This document shows positions 7,757-16,393 of a DNA stretch of 64,000 bases, piece after piece. The notes under the pieces are model-generated. The model did no database searches. It was not told where the DNA came from and was given only the letters and a program-made list of their open reading frames with translations. The stretch's first letter is position 1. Every line of letters starts with the position of its first letter. A program made the position numbers and the translations under genes. Source of the stretch: an uncultured Brachyspira sp. GTDB taxonomy: Bacteria; Spirochaetota; Brachyspiria; Brachyspirales; Brachyspiraceae. The stretch is taken from NCBI RefSeq assembly GCF_949287625.1, contig NZ_CASEGO010000001.1, forward strand, positions 62,001 through 126,000, read 5' to 3'.

Positions 7757-9229
7757 ATGAGTGTAGATGTTAGTGCTTTATCCAGAGTTTTAGGTATAGA
7801 TGTAACACCTCGTAATTTTAATGTAGGAAGTGCTGTGTTTTTACCTCAAAGAATAGCAATTATAGGACAGGGAAATTCAAATGCACAATATACATTAGAT
7901 AAATATTTAGTAACAACTTTAGGAGATGTAGCAGAAAAATACGGATATGGTTCTCCTATACATCTTGCATGCAGAATGCTTTTTCCTACAAATAATGACG
8001 GTATAGGCGGTATTCCAGTAACTATATACCCTCTTACAGACAAAGAAAGTTCAGCAGCTGCTAATGGAGAAATAACAGTAACAGGAAATGCAGCAGAACA
8101 AAAATCTGTAAAAATATATATAGGAGGAATAGCTTGTCAATTTTTAGTATCTAAAGGAGATAATGCAGATTCTGTATTAACAAAGATAAAAACTTCTATA
8201 GATAGTGTATTAGAAATGCCTGTAACTACTGGAGAAATATCTGATTCTAAACTTCCTATTATTGCTAAATGGAAAGGAGAAAGCGGTAATCAAATAAGTA
8301 TAGATATAAGCGAAGCAATAGTTAAAGGACTTACTTTTTCAATTACTAAATTTTCTAATGGTGCTTTAAATCCTGATGTAGATACTGCATTAAATAAAAT
8401 AGGAGAAGTATGGGAAACATTCATATTAAATCTTTTAAATTATGATGATGAAGATACATTATCTAAATATAGAAACTTTGGTGAAGGAAGATGGAATAAT
8501 TTAATTAGAAAGCCTTGTTTAGTAGCAAATGGCTGTACAGATGATTTTAATACTAGAACAGCTATTACTAATGGAGATGCTCAAATAACAGATAGAATAA
8601 ACTTTTTAATTACAAGTGTAGGAAGCAGAGAATTACCTTTCTGCATAGCGGCAAGAGGATTAGCAAAAGATATTGTTAGTACGGCAAATAATAATCCTCC
8701 TCAAAATTATAAAGGATATTTAACTCAGCTTGAAGCTGGAAAAGATGAAGAACAGGAAGATTATACAGTAAGAAATAATGCAGTTAAATTAGGAAGCTCT
8801 ACAAATATTAAAGTAGGAAATACAGCTGTATTAAATGATATAGTTACATTTTATCACCCTGCTAATGATGATATAGGAGTTTATAAATATGTTTGTGATT
8901 TAGTAAAAATTATGAACGTATTATTTAACTGTGAATTAATATTTGCAAGTGATGAATGGAAAGGTGCTCCACTATTGCCTGATTCAGCTGTAACAGAAAA
9001 TCCTACAGCCAAACAGCCTAAGAATGCTAAGGCTGCTTTAATGACATTGGCTGACAGTTTGGAGAAAAATGCAATTATTAGTGATAAAGAGTTCACAAAA
9101 GCAAATATAACAGCATCTATAGATAAACAAAATCCTAAAAGAATTAATTGGACATTTCCAGTAAAAATATCTGGCAATGTTGAAATAATAAGCGGAGATA
9201 TATATGTAGGAGTATATTTAGAAAAATAA
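7757..9229 (+). CDS. Contractile tail sheath protein
   Basis: 490 aa, typical sheath length. Begins with VDVSALSRVLGIDVTPRNF, as in Mu gpL-type sheaths; has a GIGGIPVTIYPL segment near residue 90, and the C-terminal IDKQNPKRINWTFPVKISG(N) preceding a strand that ends YVGVYLEK. Presence of a sheath makes this a myovirus-type tail, unlike the flexible-tailed VSH-1 particle described from Brachyspira (family knowledge). AGGAG precedes ATG. Confidence 0.9.
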   Translation: MSVDVSALSRVLGIDVTPRNFNVGSAVFLPQRIAIIGQGNSNAQYTLDKYLVTTLGDVAEKYGYGSPIHLACRMLFPTNNDGIGGIPVTIYPLTDKESSAAANGEITVTGNAAEQKSVKIYIGGIACQFLVSKGDNADSVLTKIKTSIDSVLEMPVTTGEISDSKLPIIAKWKGESGNQISIDISEAIVKGLTFSITKFSNGALNPDVDTALNKIGEVWETFILNLLNYDDEDTLSKYRNFGEGRWNNLIRKPCLVANGCTDDFNTRTAITNGDAQITDRINFLITSVGSRELPFCIAARGLAKDIVSTANNNPPQNYKGYLTQLEAGKDEEQEDYTVRNNAVKLGSSTNIKVGNTAVLNDIVTFYHPANDDIGVYKYVCDLVKIMNVLFNCELIFASDEWKGAPLLPDSAVTENPTAKQPKNAKAALMTLADSLEKNAIISDKEFTKANITASIDKQNPKRINWTFPVKISGNVEIISGDIYVGVYLEK

Positions 9230-9259
9230 TAATAGATAGAACAATTTTTATTAGCAACA

Positions 9260-9540
9260 ATAAAAACGAGCCGACCGAGTAGGTACCCTTTGGGTAAGCC
9301 AGCAAATAAAATTATTTATTTGATGATTATAGGCTGAGGCAAGTATAAAAATAATAAAAGAACGAGCCGAGGCCAGCAAATAAATTTATTTATTTGATGA
9401 TTATAGGTTGAGGCGAGTATAACAATAATAAAAAATAATATTTTTAATATTAAAAAGATAATGATAAAAATTGTGAGCATCTGGCAAGTTTACTTGACAG
9501 ACTAGTTAAAGCGAACAATTTTTATTAGCAAAAATAGGAG
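9260..9540 (+). repeat. Tandem intergenic repeat island before the tube gene
   Basis: Two related units, starting about 9266 and 9363, share CGAGCCGA, GCCAGCAAATAAA, an A/T hairpin (CAAATAAA/TTTATTTG) and GATTATAGGYTGAGGC. The first unit has an extra GC-rich stretch (about 9274-9296). A third partial region at 9475-9530 contains CTGGCAAGTTTACTTGACAG. No gene fits in the 316-base gap. Confidence 0.65.
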
Positions 9541-9545
9541 GAAAT

Positions 9546-9926
9546 ATGGCAGGAGTTGGCGGACCTATTAAAGGAATATATATTGATGGCAGAAACTTCG
9601 GAGTAGATGGAGAAGTTGATGCTCAATTCTTTCCGGGAGGTTTTACTAATGAAGTTAAACCTAATGGAGATGGTACTCAAAGACTTGTAAAATCAATAAA
9701 ACCTTCTGAATTGAATGATATACCTATAGTTATAGATGACAGCAGAGGCGATGAAGAATTTTTACAAAATGTAATGAACAAACATGAGTTTGTACAAATA
9801 TCATTTACTACTATAAACGGAGATGTATTCAGCGGTTTAGGACAAATAGTCGGAGATGCTTATACTTCTAAAAAAGAACAAACAAAAACAGTAAGTTTTC
9901 AGGGAACATTTGAAAAACAAGGATAA
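9546..9926 (+). CDS. Tail tube protein
   Basis: 126 aa. IYIDGRNFGVDGEVDAQFF and the late VSFQGTFEKQG match Mu gpM/P2 FII-type tube subunits, which are normally 115-175 aa and follow the sheath gene. An AGGAGG site precedes ATG. Hexamers of this protein would form the inner tube inside the sheath. Confidence 0.8.
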   Translation: MAGVGGPIKGIYIDGRNFGVDGEVDAQFFPGGFTNEVKPNGDGTQRLVKSIKPSELNDIPIVIDDSRGDEEFLQNVMNKHEFVQISFTTINGDVFSGLGQIVGDAYTSKKEQTKTVSFQGTFEKQG

Positions 9927-9929
9927 TTT

Positions 9930-10349
9930 ATGGAAATAAAAATAGAAAGAAAAACTGCAGAAATAGAGTTTAATGACTTTTGCGAAATGTGGGACATAGA
10001 TAATGATGTTTCTACAATGAGCGAAGAAGATAAAGAAGGCTTTGAGAAACAAAAAAACACAATTATTAAAGCTATTATGCAGGGAAGACTCACTATCAAT
10101 AAAGAAGATAGAACTTTAAAGTATATTGTATCAGAGTTTTCAGAGAAATCAGGAGAAGAATTAAAAATAAGACGTTTGAAAGGTGCTGATTATATGTCTA
10201 TGGATAATTATAAAGAAAAAGAAAATGTCCATAAGATGTATTCTGTAATAGGAAATATGATAGGAAGAGATCCTAAATTTATATCCAATTTAGACGGAGC
10301 AGACAGTAAATTATTACAAGCTGTTATGATACTTTTTATACAAGGGTAA
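9930..10349 (+). CDS. Tail assembly chaperone, upstream frame
   Basis: 139 aa encoded 3 bases after the tube gene and before the tape measure, the conserved place of the chaperone pair (lambda G/GT, P2 E/E', Mu gp41). The protein is helical and acidic. It ends at TAA 10347-10349, but an overlapping frame continues in -1 to 10552, consistent with programmed frameshifting to a longer product. The ATG lacks a strong ribosome site, suggesting coupling to the tube gene. Confidence 0.75.
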   Translation: MEIKIERKTAEIEFNDFCEMWDIDNDVSTMSEEDKEGFEKQKNTIIKAIMQGRLTINKEDRTLKYIVSEFSEKSGEELKIRRLKGADYMSMDNYKEKENVHKMYSVIGNMIGRDPKFISNLDGADSKLLQAVMILFIQG

Positions 10350-10552
10350 GTTCTATAATAGCTAAAAACGCAAGAGAAACAAAAGTATTAGGAGTATCAG
10401 GAATATGCACTATGCTTTTGCAAATATGTTCAGATTATAGTTCATTACCCAATATAGAAAATATGACTATAGAACAGATAAAATTTTTTTATAATCCATT
10501 AATAAGCAGTTTGATAGAAACACAAAAAGAAATATCTAAACTAAAAAAATGA
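10310..10552 (+). CDS. Frameshift extension of the tail assembly chaperone
   Basis: The -1 frame is open from 10310 to TGA 10550-10552 and encodes a helical extension beginning near SSIIAKNARETKVLG. It has no ATG or ribosome site near its start, and it fills exactly the gap to the tape-measure gene. Family practice is a -1 shift giving a fusion. The shift must happen in 10310-10349. The only slippery run is T5 at 10333-10337 (0-frame CTT TTT ATA), which is not a classic X XXY YYZ heptamer. The alternative is separate initiation. Confidence 0.6.
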   Translation: MITSCYDTFYTRVSSIIAKNARETKVLGVSGICTMLLQICSDYSSLPNIENMTIEQIKFFYNPLISSLIETQKEISKLKK

Positions 10553-10562
10553 AAGGTTTTTT

Positions 10563-12398
10563 ATGGCAAGCAAATATAGTATAGAAGCAGTATTTAAAGC
10601 TATAGATCAATTTACAGCCCCTATTAGGAATATGCAAAAGTCAAGCAATAAATTATCAGCTTCTATACAGACAGACTTTGCCAAAGCACAAAGAGAAGCA
10701 TTAAAGTTCAAAGATAATTTTAGTAAAAATGTTTCAAAAGCAGTATCAAGTATAGGAAAAATTACAGCTAAAATAGGCATAGCTTCATCAGTAGCAGCAG
10801 GTGTAGCAGGTGCTGCTTTTATAAAAATAAGCAAAGATGCCATAGATTTAGCAAGCGATTTAACAGAAGTTCAAAACGTAGTTGATGTTACATTTGGAAA
10901 AAATGCTGATAAAATAAATCAATGGTCCAAAACAGCCTTACAGTCTTTCGGACTTTCAGAGCTTCAAGCTAAAAAGTTTACAAGCACATTAGGTGCTATG
11001 ATGAAAAGCAGCGGAATTGCAGGCGATAAATTAGTTACTATGAGTCAAAATATGTCAGCATTGGCTGGAGATATGGCTAGTTTTTATAATTTAGATATTG
11101 AAGATGCTTTTGAGAAAATAAAATCTGGAATAAGCGGAGAAACAGAACCTTTAAAAGCATTAGGTATAGATATGAGTGTTGGAAATCTTGAAGAAGCATT
11201 TGATATTGATTGGAAATCTCTTACATCAGCAGAAAAAACTATGTACAGATATAAATATTTAATGAAAGCCAGTAAAGATGCTCAGGGAGATTTTTTAAGA
11301 ACTATGGATAATTCTCTGGCAAATCAAAGAAGAGTTATAGGAACTACTATAAGTCAAATACTGGCAAGACTAGGAAGTGTATTTTTACCGGGATTAATAA
11401 AAATAAGTTCTTCTATTTTAAAAGCTATACAAAGTATAGATGTAGAAGATATTGCTTCAAAACTAGAAACATTTGTATCTTCAATAGATTTTGACTATAT
11501 AATCAATAATATTAAAAATACTATATCTGATATTATTAGTTTTATAAAACAGATAGATTTCAATTCAATATTTAATAAGGTAAAAGATATAGTTTCCCAT
11601 ATATTTCATTTTGTAAAACAAATTGATTTTAAAACTATACTTAATTTCATGTTTAATTTAATAAAAACTTCTATTACAATAATTAGTGTATTAAAACCTT
11701 TTATTCCTATTATACTAGGTATAGTTGCTGCATTTAAAGCATATCAAACTATTATGCTTGCTGCTGCGATTGCTCAAATGGCTTTTAATATAATAATGGC
11801 TGCTAATCCAATTAGTATAATAATTATAGCAGTAGGTATATTAATAGGATTAATATATATTTTAATAAAGAACTGGGACACTGTTAAAAATGCTGTTATT
11901 AATTTTGTAAATACAGCATTCAATTTTTTAGACAATCTTTTTAATAAAATATATGAGTTTATAGATTCGGCTCCTTGGTTTCTGCAGGCTTTTATAATGC
12001 CTTTTAAAATCGGCATAGATTTAGTTAGAACTTTGCTTGCCGTATGGAAAAATGTTGTTAATGCTTTCAAAGAGAATGGAATAAAAAGTGCTTTAATAGA
12101 AATTGGAAAAGGAATCATAGCTTTATTAATAACTCCTTTACAAAATGTATTAGGTTTAATTTCTAAAATACCATTAGTTGGAAATATAACAAGCGGATTA
12201 TCTGAAAAAATGAATGATATAAAAAGCTCTCTTGTAGCACCTACAACAAAAGAAGAAAGAGCAAATGTAACTAAAACTATAGAAAATACAACTAAAGGAA
12301 TTGTAGAAATAAGAGATACTACAGGAAAAGCAAAAATGACAAGACCTATTAATACAAAAAATCCTAATATCACTTTCAAGCCTTCAGGAGCTTTTTAA
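10563..12398 (+). CDS. Tape measure protein
   Basis: 611 aa. Phage tape measure hallmarks: an N-terminal Ser/Lys-rich helical region (IDQFTAPIRNMQKSSNKLS), ALGAMMKSSGIAG-type segment, and a large hydrophobic section at about 365-435 (AAAIAQMAFNIIMAANP and an Ile-rich helix). It lies after the chaperone pair and before the DNA-circulation gene. It sets tail length and is probably ejected into the cell envelope. AAAGG precedes ATG. Confidence 0.85.
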   Translation: MASKYSIEAVFKAIDQFTAPIRNMQKSSNKLSASIQTDFAKAQREALKFKDNFSKNVSKAVSSIGKITAKIGIASSVAAGVAGAAFIKISKDAIDLASDLTEVQNVVDVTFGKNADKINQWSKTALQSFGLSELQAKKFTSTLGAMMKSSGIAGDKLVTMSQNMSALAGDMASFYNLDIEDAFEKIKSGISGETEPLKALGIDMSVGNLEEAFDIDWKSLTSAEKTMYRYKYLMKASKDAQGDFLRTMDNSLANQRRVIGTTISQILARLGSVFLPGLIKISSSILKAIQSIDVEDIASKLETFVSSIDFDYIINNIKNTISDIISFIKQIDFNSIFNKVKDIVSHIFHFVKQIDFKTILNFMFNLIKTSITIISVLKPFIPIILGIVAAFKAYQTIMLAAAIAQMAFNIIMAANPISIIIIAVGILIGLIYILIKNWDTVKNAVINFVNTAFNFLDNLFNKIYEFIDSAPWFLQAFIMPFKIGIDLVRTLLAVWKNVVNAFKENGIKSALIEIGKGIIALLITPLQNVLGLISKIPLVGNITSGLSEKMNDIKSSLVAPTTKEERANVTKTIENTTKGIVEIRDTTGKAKMTRPINTKNPNITFKPSGAF

Positions 12399-13649
12399 AT
12401 GTCTTGGGAAGATAGATTATTAGAAGCAAGTTATATATCTCCAAGCGGCATACCTTTTAATTTTCTTTATGAAGATGTTTCTTATGAATTTGATAAGAAA
12501 ACAACATCTTTTATTTTTCCTGATATAGATGGTGCTTATGTTCAGGATATGGGAGTCGGAGAAAACAGATATCCTCTCAATATAATATTTTGCGGTGAAA
12601 ACTATGACTTGGAAGCTGACAGATTTATTAAAGCATTAAAAGAAAAAGGCCGAGGAACATTAATTCACCCTAAATATGGTATAAAAAAAGTAGTACCTTT
12701 TGGAACTATAAAAAGAAATGATGGTATAGTCAATAATGCTAATCAATGCATATTTGAAATAATATTTATAGAAGATAATATACGTACTGATAATTCTTTA
12801 TTAGGAAGTATATCTAATATAATTGATAAAATACAAAATTGTGTTGATGTATATGCTCAATATGCTTCATTTAATTTTGTTAAAACTTTTGCAGTCACCT
12901 CTGTTGGAGAACTTATAACAATCAGAGATATAGCAACACAGTCTTTTACAGATGTATTTAATCAAATATCTTATATAGCAGGCATAAATGATGATTATGA
13001 CAGTATATTAAAACTTTTAAATGATTCATTTATAGATACAATAAATGAAATAGGAAATAAGCCCATTAATGCAATAAATATGCTTATGAGTGCTATGCTT
13101 ATTCCTGCTCAAATACCTAATTATGATGTAAGCAGTAAACTTGATATATTTGAAAACCTAATTAATCCAAAATTAAAAACTAAATATAATAAATCTATAT
13201 ATGATGCAAATATAGCAAACACAAATTTTGCTATAGATAAAGTTTTTATGTATACAGCTGCTGCTGGAATGTGTCAGTCTGTCATATATTCTGAAATAAA
13301 AACAAGGGATAAAGCATTAGAAATTAATGATAGAATAAATAATAATTATAATAATATTCAGAGATGGTTAGATGATAATATAAAATCTTTATCCTTCACA
13401 GATGATGAATCAGACTATAATAATATATTAGAGTTAATATCACAAACTAAAAATTACCTTGTTAATAATGCTTTCAATCTATCTTCTGCAAATAAAATAA
13501 TATTAGATGAAGATAGAAATATATTTGAATTAGTAAGCGAGCTTTATGGAAGTTTAGAAAATATAGATGATTTTATATCATTGAATAAATTAAATATACA
13601 GGAAATAGAAATACTGCCGAAAGGAAAAGAAATAGTATATTATTTATAA
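12399..13649 (+). CDS. DNA circularisation protein (Mu gpN-like)
   Basis: 416 aa; start ATG directly follows the tape-measure stop. The N-terminal MSWEDRLLEASYISPSGIPF and VGENRYPLNIIFCGENYD through GTLIHPKYG fit the DNA_circ_N family found in Mu gpN and related baseplate proteins. The remaining 300 residues are helical and poorly conserved. This gene places the tail with Mu-like contractile tails. Confidence 0.85.
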   Translation: MSWEDRLLEASYISPSGIPFNFLYEDVSYEFDKKTTSFIFPDIDGAYVQDMGVGENRYPLNIIFCGENYDLEADRFIKALKEKGRGTLIHPKYGIKKVVPFGTIKRNDGIVNNANQCIFEIIFIEDNIRTDNSLLGSISNIIDKIQNCVDVYAQYASFNFVKTFAVTSVGELITIRDIATQSFTDVFNQISYIAGINDDYDSILKLLNDSFIDTINEIGNKPINAINMLMSAMLIPAQIPNYDVSSKLDIFENLINPKLKTKYNKSIYDANIANTNFAIDKVFMYTAAAGMCQSVIYSEIKTRDKALEINDRINNNYNNIQRWLDDNIKSLSFTDDESDYNNILELISQTKNYLVNNAFNLSSANKIILDEDRNIFELVSELYGSLENIDDFISLNKLNIQEIEILPKGKEIVYYL

Positions 13650-13676
13650 ATTGAAAAGGAGTAAAACTTTATATTT

Positions 13677-13853
13677 ATGCCTTCCAAACATTTAGTAAAA
13701 CAGAATGAAGATTTAAAACAAATAGCAATACAATATTATGGCACCACTCAAAAAATTAATTTAATTATTAAGTCAAATTCATTTTTAGCAGTTAGAGAAA
13801 TAATTAACAGCTTACCTCAAATAATAGAAGGCGACATTTTATTTATTCCATAA
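13677..13853 (+). CDS. Tail protein X (LysM-like), 58 aa
   Basis: A short gene with the fold pattern of phage tail protein X: an early QNEDLKQIAIQYYGTT segment and a final EGDILFIP, as in LysM-type proteins where a final G-[DE]-x-[IL]-x-[IL]-P closes the domain. It sits between the DNA-circulation and hub genes, the position of gpX in P2-like tails. An AGGAG at 13657-13661 is 15 bases before the ATG, which is unusually long. Confidence 0.75.
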   Translation: MPSKHLVKQNEDLKQIAIQYYGTTQKINLIIKSNSFLAVREIINSLPQIIEGDILFIP

Positions 13854-13965
13854 TATATAAAAAACTGTTCGCTTGTAGGCTGTGTATACTAAAGTATACA
13901 CAGGCTCACAGTTTTTTATTTGAATATATAAAAAACTGTTCGCTTGTAGGCTGTGTATACTAAAG
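13852..13965 (+). repeat. Direct repeat, 43 bp twice, with hairpins
   Basis: Bases 13852-13894 and 13923-13965 are identical over 43 positions and start 71 bases apart. Each carries a CTGTTCGCTTGTAGGCTGTG core. In the first copy TGTATAC-TAAA-GTATACA forms a hairpin and a distal CACAGGCTCACAG arm followed by T6 (13899-13917) makes a terminator-like structure. The second copy lacks that arm. It lies inside the tail operon, before the hub gene. Confidence 0.75.
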
Positions 13966-14044
13966 ATACATAGTTTTACTGACAATTTATTTTCAAAAAT
14001 TAAAGCTATATTGCAATGATAATTTGTTAGATTATTATTTAACA

Positions 14045-15268
14045 ATGCTTAGTAATATAATAGAAAATATATTTAATAATACTATAAATAAATCTAATAA
14101 AGGTTTAAGAGTAACCATAAAATCTAATATAGATGTTATGGAATATAGTATTAATCAAATAATAGATTTTAAATTTGTATCAACTATAGATTCTTTTGAT
14201 AAAGTAGATTTAACTATTCCATATTTTGAAAACTATTTATCAAAAAATAATATAAAACATGATCCGTTTTTAGATTTATTTACTCCTTTAAGTTTTAAAG
14301 AGTGTAAAGTTTACTATGATGATGAATTAATATTAAATGGTATTTTGCTTTCTTCCATACCTTCAATTTCAGAAAGTTCTAAAATAATACAAATAACTGT
14401 TGCGGCTTCCGCTTCCATAATTAATGATGTAAATATAGCTGCTATAGAAGCAAACTCTAAATTTGAATTTGAAAATATGCCATTAGTGGAAATAGCAAAT
14501 GAAATATGTTCGCCTTATGGAATAAAAACTGTAATAGAAAATATATATGATTTTAAACCATTCAGCAAAGTAGCCATAGAACCAGAACAAACAATATTTG
14601 ATTTTTTAGTAGATTTAATAAAAAATGAAGGAACTTTAATAACTAATAATAGCAATGGAGATTTATTATTTCATAAAATAATAAGCAAATTACCAAGCTG
14701 TATAATAGAACAAGATAAATACCCTTTTATAGATGCATCTCCTTCTTTTAATCCTCAAAGTTTTTTCACAAATATAGTAGCTTTATCAGAAATAGACAGT
14801 GATAAAAATATAAAGGACACTATGGGAAATTATCCTATGGGAAATGATATTCTTCCAGCACCTTTAAGAAATAATAAATCTATTTTTAATATATTGCTAA
14901 AAAGAACTCATATATTTGTATGCAAAGTAAAAAAAGGAATTACTTATGATCCTTATACTTCTGCTAAAGTAAAATATGGCAGAATGCTTGCTAATAGTAT
15001 TAGTTATACTTTAGTTGTAGAAGGACATAAAAATAATACAACTAATGAATTATATAAAAAAGGAGATTTTATCACTGTATATGCTCCAAATGCGGCTATT
15101 ATGCAGCATACTACTTTTTTGATAAAAGAACTTGAATTAAATAGAACAGTAAGAGGCGGAGATATAACAACAATGACTTTAGTTTTACCAGAATCTTATA
15201 CAACAGATATAAACACAAATGAATTATTTAATAAACTGCCTTGGTTAAAATATGATGTTAATAAGTAA
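14045..15268 (+). CDS. Baseplate hub protein (gpD / Mu gpP-like)
   Basis: About 407 aa. Contains GLRVTIKSN, then a beta-rich N-terminal half and a mid-protein IEPEQTIFDFLVDLIKNEG element, seen in late-control gpD/gp44-type hub proteins (T4 gp27 fold). The C-terminal half has TLVVEGHKNN and DFITVYAPNA. The frame opens at TTG 14024, but ATG 14045 looks better; neither has a Shine-Dalgarno sequence. It should form the ring above the spike gp45/gpV encoded next. Confidence 0.8.
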   Translation: MLSNIIENIFNNTINKSNKGLRVTIKSNIDVMEYSINQIIDFKFVSTIDSFDKVDLTIPYFENYLSKNNIKHDPFLDLFTPLSFKECKVYYDDELILNGILLSSIPSISESSKIIQITVAASASIINDVNIAAIEANSKFEFENMPLVEIANEICSPYGIKTVIENIYDFKPFSKVAIEPEQTIFDFLVDLIKNEGTLITNNSNGDLLFHKIISKLPSCIIEQDKYPFIDASPSFNPQSFFTNIVALSEIDSDKNIKDTMGNYPMGNDILPAPLRNNKSIFNILLKRTHIFVCKVKKGITYDPYTSAKVKYGRMLANSISYTLVVEGHKNNTTNELYKKGDFITVYAPNAAIMQHTTFLIKELELNRTVRGGDITTMTLVLPESYTTDINTNELFNKLPWLKYDVNK

Positions 15269-15307
15269 AATAAATACTTTAAATGTATAAATGAAGATAG
15301 CAATAAT

Positions 15308-15928
15308 ATGAGCATATTATCAAAAATACAGTCCCATAAAGTTAATAATGGAATTATGAAAAAAATTATAGCTACTGTCAAACGTAGTTTTGGAATAAGT
15401 ATTAATGCTGATATAGCAGCATCAGCTGGAGAAGACAGCGTACCAATAAAAGATGATATAGGTGTTTTAATAGAAGCCGGCGGTATTGGAAATTATGTAC
15501 TTGTAGGTGTTATAAGCGAATCTCAGGGAGCTAAAGAAGGAGAAAAAATATTATATTCAAGAGATTCTAATTCTAATGTAATGACAAAAATATATTTGAC
15601 TAACACAGGAGCATTATTGATAGAATCAAAAGATATTATAACAATAACAGGAGAAAAAACATTAGATATAAAAACTAAAGAAGATATTAATATAAAAAGC
15701 GATAACAAAGTAGTTATTAATGAAGGAAATGATTATGCTGTAAAGTTTAATGAACTTGACAGAGAAATGAACACATTAAAAGAGCAATTAAACGGATTTA
15801 TAAAAGAATATAATCTCCATACACACGGTACTCCTAGCGGAGCATCAACACCTCCTGCAGTTCCTTCTGTAACTAATATATCTTTAAATATATCATCTTC
15901 AAAATCAGATACACTGCAAATACCATAG
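15308..15928 (+). CDS. Baseplate assembly / spike protein (gpV / Mu gp45-like)
   Basis: 206 aa. An OB-fold-like N-terminal half (GVLIEAGGIGNYVLVGVIS) is followed by a beta-repeat rich in Ile/Thr/Asp (IITITGEKTLDIKTKEDINI) typical of needle helices. The C-terminal NLHTHGTPSGASTPPA is the His-rich, Pro-rich tip pattern common in gp45-type spikes. ATG lacks a perfect ribosome site. It is the membrane-piercing spike by family knowledge. Confidence 0.8.
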   Translation: MSILSKIQSHKVNNGIMKKIIATVKRSFGISINADIAASAGEDSVPIKDDIGVLIEAGGIGNYVLVGVISESQGAKEGEKILYSRDSNSNVMTKIYLTNTGALLIESKDIITITGEKTLDIKTKEDINIKSDNKVVINEGNDYAVKFNELDREMNTLKEQLNGFIKEYNLHTHGTPSGASTPPAVPSVTNISLNISSSKSDTLQIP

Positions 15929-15937
15929 GAGTATAAA

Positions 15938-16384
15938 ATGAATTATAAAGACGGAGACGTTTTGCTATCAATGACAAATGATGGATTAGATATAAATATA
16001 AAAAATAATTTAATTGAATGTACTTCAGGATTTGAAACAGCAATATATTTATCTTTATTTGGAGGAAATGAAAAAGATGACAGCAGCAATTCAAATGAAA
16101 AATATACATGGTGGGGAAATAATATACAAAGCATAGATTATTATCAAAGTAATACTTTATCTATTATTACAGGTAAAAATGCAAATGCAAGAAATTTACA
16201 GCTATTAGAAAAAGCCATTTTATTAGATTTGAATTGGATTATAGAACAAAATATAGCTGATACCATAGAAGTTAATTGTACAATACCAAACTTCAATGAA
16301 TTAGAAATACAATTAAAAGTTTTAAGAGATAATAAATTAATTTCAAAGAGTAATTATAAAACAAATTGGGAAACTGTAAAATAG
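15938..16384 (+). CDS. Baseplate protein (Mu gp46 / gpW-like)
   Basis: 148 aa. Family-typical elements: a start with DGDVLLSMTNDGLDINI, a central ETAIYLSLFGG, the TWWGN motif and a late helix-turn-strand LLEKAILLDLNWII. GGAG stands 7 bases before the ATG. It lies between gp45-like and gp47-like genes as in Mu. Confidence 0.8.
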   Translation: MNYKDGDVLLSMTNDGLDINIKNNLIECTSGFETAIYLSLFGGNEKDDSSNSNEKYTWWGNNIQSIDYYQSNTLSIITGKNANARNLQLLEKAILLDLNWIIEQNIADTIEVNCTIPNFNELEIQLKVLRDNKLISKSNYKTNWETVK

Positions 16385-16393
16385 GAGTATTAT

